Source: Amycolatopsis taiwanensis DSM 45107
GTDB taxonomy: Bacteria; Actinomycetota; Actinomycetes; Mycobacteriales; Pseudonocardiaceae
Length of the DNA stretch: 64,000 bases
Assembly (NCBI RefSeq): GCF_000519205.1
Contig: NZ_JAFB01000004.1
Location: 155,269-219,268, forward strand
Direction: 5' to 3'
The notes below the pieces were generated by a model. That model searched no databases, was not told where the DNA came from, and worked only from the letters and a program-made list of their open reading frames with translations. Shown here piece by piece: positions 58,450-64,000 of the stretch (the first letter of the stretch is position 1; each line of letters starts with the position of its first letter). Made by a program: the position numbers and the translations under genes.

Positions 58450-60156
58450 CTACCGGCGAAGCCAGTTGACGAACTGCGCCCAGAGCGAGTGGTCGCTTAT
58501 GTCCGCGAACAGAAACGTAGCAGCGGCGACGAGCAGCGAGGCGCCGGCGACCCACAGGGCCATCCTTCCAACGCGGCTGGCCTCGGCACTCGCCCCCAGC
58601 GAGGCAACGGTTGAGAGAACCTCGCGATACGCCGTGTCCTCCGTTACCAACTCTTCGAGCGCATCGCGCCTGATATCGCCAAAATATTCGATCAAGTCGA
58701 ATTCTTGAACATCGCTAGCGAAATCTGGCGCGGGTTTTGCTCGGACTTGGATCCCGTTCCAGTTTCGCCATCGCTCCTCCCACAATTTTCCGGAATCTCT
58801 GGCAATCACAGGGAGATCAAGACTTGTTGAAAGTAGTTCCGCCCTCAGGTCCTTTAAACTTGAAGCTCGATAATGGCCATGGCGTACACGAGCTAAATCT
58901 CTCGCCCTGGCGTATGATCCGCGCAATTCCTCGATGTACCGAAGGGTTGCGACATGCAGGAGGAATGACCGAACCTCGTCGTTGAACATAGCCGCAAACA
59001 TTGGGACGCTCAGAGGTGTTGGCCCGTAGCCAGGTCGGTCATTCAGCTCGACAACCCTCTGATAGTTTCCAACGACACCCCAGCAATTGCGAAGCGGATC
59101 AGCGTTAATACCATGGTTGCGAATTGGAACGAATACACACCCTTTTATCTGAGGCGATACGCGAACATAGATATCTCCATCCATGCCAAGCGCTCGAATC
59201 CTATTCGCGATTACGGGGGACGTTCGTTGCACCTCGGGGTCGTAAATCGTGAATAGACTGAAGTCCACCACGGGTTGCCCCTCGTCGGTAGAAGCGAAGA
59301 ATCCGCCACAACGTTGGGACAACCATCGTCGCGCAAGATCATGAAGTCGCTGCCGCTCGCTCTGAGTCGCCCGCACCCCAGAGAAGTACCGGTTTTCGAC
59401 GCGGGGAGGCTGCCAAATTCCACGCCACGCGAGACCTGGTTCATGTTGCTTATGCCAAACAGAATCTAAGCTACGTTGGCCAGCATCGCTGAGCCTGAAG
59501 AAAGCGACGACAGCGGTCAGGCTCCGACCAATCTGGACAGCAGTGAGTTCCACCAATGAGAACCCACTCGGAAGCTCTTCGCGCTTGGCATCTGGCACGA
59601 ACATTGAGTTCGGACCGGTTACGGAGCCGAGATGCGACCAGCCCAAACCTTGCCCCCGTCGGGCTTGATCAACTCGTTCCGCATTAGAGCCATATATTTC
59701 GGCGAATACTCGCTCTCTATCCCAGCCGTTTACCTGCAACGCTCGCAACAAGGCCGAGTATTGACTTGGAGGGAAGAACTCGGCAACCCAGATCCCACCC
59801 TGCTTGATCTCCTCGTCCTCAGGAACGATTAGATTGTGCAGGGGATCATCGAGGGGCTCCACCTTTGTGCGCTGATAATGGTCAAACCTCACAAAGATGT
59901 TGAGGCCACGAACCAGTTTTTGACGCAACCGCCACGGTACGAGTCGGCGTCGCCAGGAGCCCAACCACCATCGGAGGAATCGATAGGGGATGTCATACCA
60001 GCGCCACCGCTCCCCGATAGCTGGCACCAACTCGTACATCGTTCGGATCTTGGCGCTTATCCGGTCGTGGTCAAGAGTCGGATCCGCCGATGGATGCGAT
60101 CCACTGGAGGTTACGTCCGACGAATCCTGATCTCTGACCTTTGAATCGTCGCTCAT
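58450..60156 (-). CDS. Unrecognised 568-aa protein with C-terminal membrane segment
   Basis: A long, clearly coding frame of distinctly lower GC than the left of the window. It has an acidic disordered start (SDDSKVRDQDSSDVTSSGSH), a Trp/Arg-rich segment (WYDIPYRFLRWWLGSWRRRL) that may lie on the membrane, and a large soluble middle region: FDHYQRTKVEPLDDPLHNLI, GGIWVAEFFPPSQYSALLRA, SLFTIYDPEVQR and VRVSPQIKGCVFVPIRNHGI. A helical region (RYIEELRGSYARARDLARVR) precedes one transmembrane helix near the C-terminus (MALWVAGASLLVAAATFLFA). I recognise no family. It is encoded 100 bp downstream of the DUF3825 gene on the same strand, inside the putative tRNA-flanked island. A membrane-anchored sensor or effector is possible but unproven. 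Confidence 0.7.
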   Translation of the reverse strand: MSDDSKVRDQDSSDVTSSGSHPSADPTLDHDRISAKIRTMYELVPAIGERWRWYDIPYRFLRWWLGSWRRRLVPWRLRQKLVRGLNIFVRFDHYQRTKVEPLDDPLHNLIVPEDEEIKQGGIWVAEFFPPSQYSALLRALQVNGWDRERVFAEIYGSNAERVDQARRGQGLGWSHLGSVTGPNSMFVPDAKREELPSGFSLVELTAVQIGRSLTAVVAFFRLSDAGQRSLDSVWHKQHEPGLAWRGIWQPPRVENRYFSGVRATQSERQRLHDLARRWLSQRCGGFFASTDEGQPVVDFSLFTIYDPEVQRTSPVIANRIRALGMDGDIYVRVSPQIKGCVFVPIRNHGINADPLRNCWGVVGNYQRVVELNDRPGYGPTPLSVPMFAAMFNDEVRSFLLHVATLRYIEELRGSYARARDLARVRHGHYRASSLKDLRAELLSTSLDLPVIARDSGKLWEERWRNWNGIQVRAKPAPDFASDVQEFDLIEYFGDIRRDALEELVTEDTAYREVLSTVASLGASAEASRVGRMALWVAGASLLVAAATFLFADISDHSLWAQFVNWLRR

Positions 60157-60256
60157 TCCAGGTGTTTCCTTCGCTAAACTTGGCCACGACTTCTCCGCCT
60201 AGCCGGGGGCCTGGTTTCATACCCTGCGCCGTCTGCTCCGGTCTCCCCAGCCGCGC

Positions 60257-61192
60257 TCACGGCGCTTCGTCTTCGGTGGCCGGTCGCAGCCAGTCGCTGT
60301 CGGGGCGCGCTAGGAGACGAGCGTTGTTGTATGCCATCGCGGTTGTGAGCACGGTGTGACCTCGATAGAACTCCCCTTGCCGGGAGACGACCAGCGCCAG
60401 GTCCACCACGGCCGCATCGAGAAGCGACAGCGGCAACAAGAGCTGGACTGTGTCCTGCGCGGGGTACCACATGGGCACGGCCGCCTTGTAATTGCGGCGA
60501 ACCCTGTCCTTTGCGCCATCAACAGCACCCGTCAGCGCCATGCGCGCAAGGTGGGGACTCTCCTGGAGCGGTATTGGAAAGCGCGCAAGGTTGCCCTGGT
60601 CGTCGAGTATGTGGTCCACGCTCACCACCAGTTCCCGGCGCCAGTCGTAGATGTAGTCCGCCGGGTTTTCGGTGTAGGTTACGAACTCGGGGCGTTGAGA
60701 GGGCGGGAAGTGTTCCATAAAGTCACGCTTGCTCTCCAAGCGCCAGTCGACGAAGACCCACGGTTGACTACCCGTCCGATCATTGCGCCGGAAAAGTCCG
60801 TATATCGTCTCCTGGCGAGCGGTTGCCAATCCCGTATTGAATGCGGAATGGGCGCCGTCGGTACTCGTTGAGATCTTGCCCTGCTGGTGTGCGCGTTCGA
60901 ATGTCCATCGGATGTAGTTGCGCAAGATGCGGTTACTGCCTGGTGTCGTCGCTTCCCGCCCATTCCAATTCTCGGGCTCTGCCAGGTTAGCCAGGTGGTC
61001 GAAGAGGTCGGGCTCGCCGGTGCCTTCACGAAGGTTAGCGTTCGATCGTACGTAACGCATATGTGCGTACTCATAGAGGGCGTTGTCGGACGGGCTCGGC
61101 TGCCGGCTCACTGGTGCTCCGGGCAGGGATGTCGTGCCGCCGATGCGCTGTTTCACCCGCGTGGGGTCTGCAGGGTGGTTTTCGTTGGTCAC
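60257..61192 (-). CDS. DUF3825 domain-containing protein
   Basis: A 311-aa cytosolic protein matching DUF3825 over nearly its whole length: DNALYEYAHMRYVRSNANLR, LFDHLANLAEPENWN, RILRNYIRWTFERAHQQGKI, SAFNTGLATARQETIYGLFR (the FNTGL motif), QPWVFVDWRLESKRDF, YIYDWRRELVVSVDHILDDQ, ALTGAVDGAKDRVRRNYKAA and VLTTAMAYNNARLLARPDSD. The near-invariant N, R, D and YNNAR residues suggest an enzyme, but no activity is established. GTG at 61192 follows GGGAGGG at 6 nt. It is probably co-transcribed with the 568-aa membrane protein gene. Confidence 0.85.
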   Translation of the reverse strand: MTNENHPADPTRVKQRIGGTTSLPGAPVSRQPSPSDNALYEYAHMRYVRSNANLREGTGEPDLFDHLANLAEPENWNGREATTPGSNRILRNYIRWTFERAHQQGKISTSTDGAHSAFNTGLATARQETIYGLFRRNDRTGSQPWVFVDWRLESKRDFMEHFPPSQRPEFVTYTENPADYIYDWRRELVVSVDHILDDQGNLARFPIPLQESPHLARMALTGAVDGAKDRVRRNYKAAVPMWYPAQDTVQLLLPLSLLDAAVVDLALVVSRQGEFYRGHTVLTTAMAYNNARLLARPDSDWLRPATEDEAP

Positions 61193-61327
61193 AGACGCCC
61201 TCCCAGGAAGCCATTGAGAATCAAGAGTGATCAAGGACTATGGGTCACAATGTTAGCCGTCCTTGCGTGTGTGAGGAGCACACTTTCTGGCCAGGGTCCC
61301 CGGTTGACCGTCTTCTTGGCCGACTAC

Positions 61328-62191
61328 CTACACGGTCTTGTCGGGTTGGTAGGCGGACCAGTCCTCCGCAACCCTGGTGATGAGGCTGCGTGCGTCGCGC
61401 CCATAGCTGATGCCCCTCGACCGGCGCGAGCTGGGCAAAGATGCGAGCGTACAGCTCGGTTTCCTGGGGTTGAGCGAGGTTGAGCTCTGCGGAGAACGTC
61501 TCGACCATCACTCGGTCCTCATCGAGTAGCCAGAAGCCGTGCGCGGGCGCTACGTCGTACTCGACGTCGAAGCCGATGATGCCGAGTTTGACGTTCCGCA
61601 GCATGGACAACGACACCAAGCGATCAAGCCGGCCGAGCATGACATCGGGAGGACAGAGCCGGTAACGCAGGGCGGCTTCGGTCAGGACGAAGTGGAAGCG
61701 CTTGTCCGGTTGGTAGAGGATCTCCTGTCGCTGGATGCGGGCGTTACGGCTTCGTCGATGTCGTGGCGGACGCCGAAGACCCGGCGGCTCTGCTCGAACC
61801 GGGAGCGGGCGTACTCGGCTGTCTGAAGGAGGCCGGGCACGAAGGTAGGCTCAAACACCCGGAAAAAGCGGGTCCGGGCGTTGAGTTGCGCCACCCTGGC
61901 CTGGTGTGGCTTGAGGCCGGAACGGATCTGGCGTTGCCACTCGGCGTACTGCATCTCCAATGTATGCAGCGACGCCAGCAGGGCGTCCGCCTCGCTCACC
62001 GCATCGGTCGCCCGCGTCCAAGCGCGGATATCGTCATCGGTCGGCGTCTGCCGTCCGTTCTCAAGCTTGGAGACCTTGGAATGCGGCCAGTTGAGTTGTC
62101 CTGCCAACTGGCGACCGGTCAAGTTGGCGTTCAGACGCAGCTCACGAAGCCGACCGCCCAGTGCGGCACGCGCATCCTGGACGCTCGGCAT
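61328..62191 (-). pseudogene. XRE-family regulator with DUF5753, broken by two frameshifts
   Basis: From the ATG at 62191, MPSVQDARAALGGRLRELRL with the HTH LTGRQLAGQLNWPHSKVSKL and the DUF5753 start VFEPTFVPGLLQTAEYARSR are intact. The frame then breaks near 61745 after DIDEAVT. The next frame resumes exactly in homology: ARIQRQEILYQPDKRFHFVL, CPPDVMLGRLDRLVSLSMLR and VMVETFSAELNLAQPQETEL. A second break near 61400 leads to YGRDARSLITRVAEDWSAYQ and a stop at 61328. Intact relatives are ~285 aa and usually accompany DUF397 or DUF6879 genes. Either a pseudogene or sequencing errors. Confidence 0.75.
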
Positions 62192-62204
62192 GTGGATGGG
62201 TTCG

Positions 62205-62747
62205 TTACGCGGCAAAGTCTTCCCGTCGGAGCGCCTTGTGCCACGCGGCGTCTCGCCAGTAGTTGTGCTGCACGATCGCGGCTGGGTCCTCGACCACTTC
62301 CCCACCGAGGAAAGCCTCGTCCTGGTCGAAGTGCATCCGCACCAACAGACGCGAATCGAACAGCCAGTAGTCGTAGTCGGGAAGGTCTGTGGCCTGCGCC
62401 CGATCGAGGTAGCGGATGTCTTCGCCCGCCTTGTTGGTGTAGCCCGAACAGAACAGCCCGAAGCGGCTGTAGTCGGTGAGCGGCACCGTAACCACCCGGA
62501 CGCGGGCGAACCGCTTGCCCTCGCCGGTCGCCTGCCGGATCATGTCCAGCCAGTTCTCGAACCAGCCCATGTCCACCTTCTCGCCGGCGACGAACTGCCG
62601 TAGCGCTTCCGTCTCGTTCGCGGACTTGTACTGGTCACGCGTCTCCAGGCGGAAGGCCGTGTGCTCAAAGGTGCGAAAGAGCTGGCCGAACTCCGGGCCA
62701 GGCTCGATGAAGCGGCTCAGTGGTCTCCCTCTTCCTACGTGTTTCAC
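62205..62747 (-). CDS. DUF6879 family protein
   Basis: A ~180-aa protein: EFGQLFRTFEHTAFRLETRD, WFENWLDMIRQATGEGKRFA, RVRVVTVPLTDYSRFGLFCS, GEDIRYLDRAQATDLPDYDY and WLFDSRLLVRMHFDQDEAFL. This pattern (TFxxxAFRLExRDxY, AGEDIRYLxR, WLFDxRxxxRMHFD) is DUF6879, commonly encoded beside XRE/DUF5753 regulators in Streptomyces and relatives. It may be the partner of that regulator, in the way DUF397 proteins are. The GTG at 62747 starts the open frame; a start after the AGGAAGAGGGAGACC region is possible. It stops 14 bp before the regulator's start. Intact although its neighbour is broken. Confidence 0.82.
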   Translation of the reverse strand: MKHVGRGRPLSRFIEPGPEFGQLFRTFEHTAFRLETRDQYKSANETEALRQFVAGEKVDMGWFENWLDMIRQATGEGKRFARVRVVTVPLTDYSRFGLFCSGYTNKAGEDIRYLDRAQATDLPDYDYWLFDSRLLVRMHFDQDEAFLGGEVVEDPAAIVQHNYWRDAAWHKALRREDFAA

Positions 62748-62765
62748 GTTTTCACGAAGTGTGAC

Positions 62766-62789
62766 GGTAGACGATTCGAACCCTGAAGG
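62766..62789. repeat. Diverged copy of the tRNA-Tyr-like 3' end (possible second attachment site)
   Basis: GGTAGACGATTCGAACCC plus TGAAGG matches the left copy at 57971-57995 (GGTAGAGGATTCGAACCTC plus TGAAGG) at nearly all positions. It is the T-arm and acceptor part of a tRNA without the rest. The surrounding GTGTGAC...GTCACAC forms a 7-bp stem, like a miniature acceptor. The two copies bracket 4.8 kb. Confidence 0.5.
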
Positions 62790-62821
62790 TGGCTGTCACA
62801 CGATCCGTGTTTGCGGGCCCC

Positions 62822-64000
62822 TTAGTCAGCGCGAGTGTTGTTTTTGGCGGGTTGGTTTTCGGCTGCGCGGAGGCGTTGGCGTACGAGGTCAGCACGTTGT
62901 CGTAGGCCGTACTGGTCGTAGAGGTGAACGGCTTCGCGCCAGCTGGTGATCGCGTCTACCGTGTGGCCGGTGTGGTGAAGCGAGACGGCAAGACAGTTCA
63001 GGCATTCGGCGATTTCGTACTTGTAGGCGTCAATGGTGTGGCGGAGGCTGATCGCGTGGCGTAGCAGCGTGATCGCTTGTTGGTGCTCGCCGAGACCCTG
63101 TTTGGCTTGCGCGACGCGTTGGAGTGCGAAGGGTTCAACCAGAGGGTCGCTTGCCTGGCGGGCACGGGTAAGGGAGCGTTCGCCGTATTCGAGTGCTTCC
63201 TGGTAGTGGCCGAGGCCGGAGTATACCTCGCTGAGGTTGCCTTCGATGATTGTTTTGAGGCGGCTGTCGGCGTCTGGACACAATGGCAGTGCCTCTTCGA
63301 GGTGGGGGAGTGCATCTTCGAACCTGTCTTGCTGAAGCGCCAGGAGGCCGAGGTTGTTCAATGCGGCCGCGATGAACATGCGCTCGCCGAGGTCGCGACT
63401 GCCGGCCAACGCGTCGTTGAAGAGGGTTAATGCCTCATCCCACCGTTCCATATCTACAAAGGTTTCGCCCAAATGGCCGCGGAAGCGCAGTTCGGCACGG
63501 CGGTCACCGAGGCGCTGCGCGGCCAACAGGCCTGCGTGGGCGCATTCGAGTGCAGCCTCCCAGTTGCCGTCGAAAAGGAAGAAGCGGTCGCTGTCGGCGA
63601 GGTTGACGATGTAGTAGTCCAAGTTGCGGCTGGCGGCGTGGCGGAGGGCGACGAGGATGTTGACCTGCTCGCTGCGTAGCCAGTTCAGTGCCTGTGCTCG
63701 TTCGGTGATGGGGACAGGATCAGGCGGAACGGGTGCGTGCAACGGGTGTTGGCGAGGTCCCGAGTAGGCCAGTTGGTCGCAGTGCCAGGTGGTGTGGGCA
63801 TACCAGCTGAGGAGTGTGTGCAGAGCTGCCTTCCGGTCGGTTGGTGGGTCATGGCGGTGGGCTTGGTCAGCGGCGTAGGTGCGCAGTAGGTCGTGGAACC
63901 GGTATCGGCCGCTGGCTGCGGGTTCGATCATGTGTGCCGAGGCCAGTTCGTCGAGCAGGCGGCGGGCATGGTGTGGTGGTTGTTGGGCGAGGGCAGCGGC
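62822..64000 (-). CDS. NB-ARC/TPR-type regulator, C-terminal part (5' end outside window)
   Basis: At least 392 residues in frame, continuing past the window edge. ARRLLDELASAHMIEPAASG and RYRFHDLLRTYAADQAHRHD are the winged-helix end of a STAND/NB-ARC ATPase module, as in AfsR/SARP-like or NACHT-type regulators. The remainder is TPR repeats: AHAGLLAAQRLGDRRAELRF, GHLGETFVDMERWDEALTLF, ALNNLGLLALQQDRFEDALP, GNLSEVYSGLGHYQEALEYG and AISLRHTIDAYKYEIAECLN. The DNA-binding domain, if any, is outside the window. Codon use is less GC-rich at third positions than in the left genes. It lies next to the right attachment-like copy, possibly at the island border. Confidence 0.85.
   Translation of the reverse strand, partial: AAALAQQPPHHARRLLDELASAHMIEPAASGRYRFHDLLRTYAADQAHRHDPPTDRKAALHTLLSWYAHTTWHCDQLAYSGPRQHPLHAPVPPDPVPITERAQALNWLRSEQVNILVALRHAASRNLDYYIVNLADSDRFFLFDGNWEAALECAHAGLLAAQRLGDRRAELRFRGHLGETFVDMERWDEALTLFNDALAGSRDLGERMFIAAALNNLGLLALQQDRFEDALPHLEEALPLCPDADSRLKTIIEGNLSEVYSGLGHYQEALEYGERSLTRARQASDPLVEPFALQRVAQAKQGLGEHQQAITLLRHAISLRHTIDAYKYEIAECLNCLAVSLHHTGHTVDAITSWREAVHLYDQYGLRQRADLVRQRLRAAENQPAKNNTRAD

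Overview
The window is high-G+C DNA with actinomycete gene style: GTG starts, strong codon bias, AfsR-like, ROK, PadR and LysR regulators, an actinobacterial tRNA-Thr/tRNA-Met/rpmG cluster, and LigC/Pol end-joining genes. Gene content and the intergenic repeat families suggest a Pseudonocardiales member, perhaps Amycolatopsis-like. That placement is inference; no species marker is present.

Left part (1-14.4 kb): the start of an APC permease divergent from a ROK regulator with a 19-bp palindrome between them; tRNA-Thr, tRNA-Met and rpmG in one minus-strand unit with a duplicated spacer; a membrane GAF-GGDEF-EAL protein; a GNAT acetyltransferase; lon behind an HspR-type HAIR palindrome; a threonine-aldolase-like enzyme; a LigC ligase, 28-aa ORF and Pol-domain operon; and divergent kptA. 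Three tandem repeat families (about 25, 21 and 45 bp) fill the gene-free stretches. The 21-bp family occurs twice, in opposite orientations.

Middle part (14.4-54.6 kb): accessory metabolism, transport and regulation. It holds an AfsR-like regulator upstream of a flavin monooxygenase with SARP-style direct repeats; a MarR/monooxygenase pair; a secreted TNT-type NAD glycohydrolase toxin with an adjacent likely immunity gene; and a sugar or polyol locus (polyol-type permease and SDR, divergent from DeoR regulator, BtpA/SgcQ-like protein, FGGY kinase and M29 peptidase-like protein). It also has several regulator/exporter pairs, an erythromycin-esterase-like enzyme, a P1B-4 metal ATPase with an ArsR repressor, and an ABC exporter coupled to a two-component system.

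Right part (52-64 kb) looks like a decay and insertion zone. It has several frameshifted remnants and small membrane proteins, then a truncated tRNA-Tyr-like sequence at 57966-58032. A diverged copy of that sequence's 3' end lies at 62766-62789. Between them are visibly lower-GC genes: an unrecognised 568-aa protein with a C-terminal membrane segment, a DUF3825 protein, a frameshifted XRE/DUF5753 regulator and a DUF6879 protein. The window ends inside an NB-ARC/TPR-type regulator. The best candidates for new biology are the DUF3825/568-aa pair in this putative island, the TNT toxin-immunity pair, and the BtpA-kinase-M29 sugar locus.
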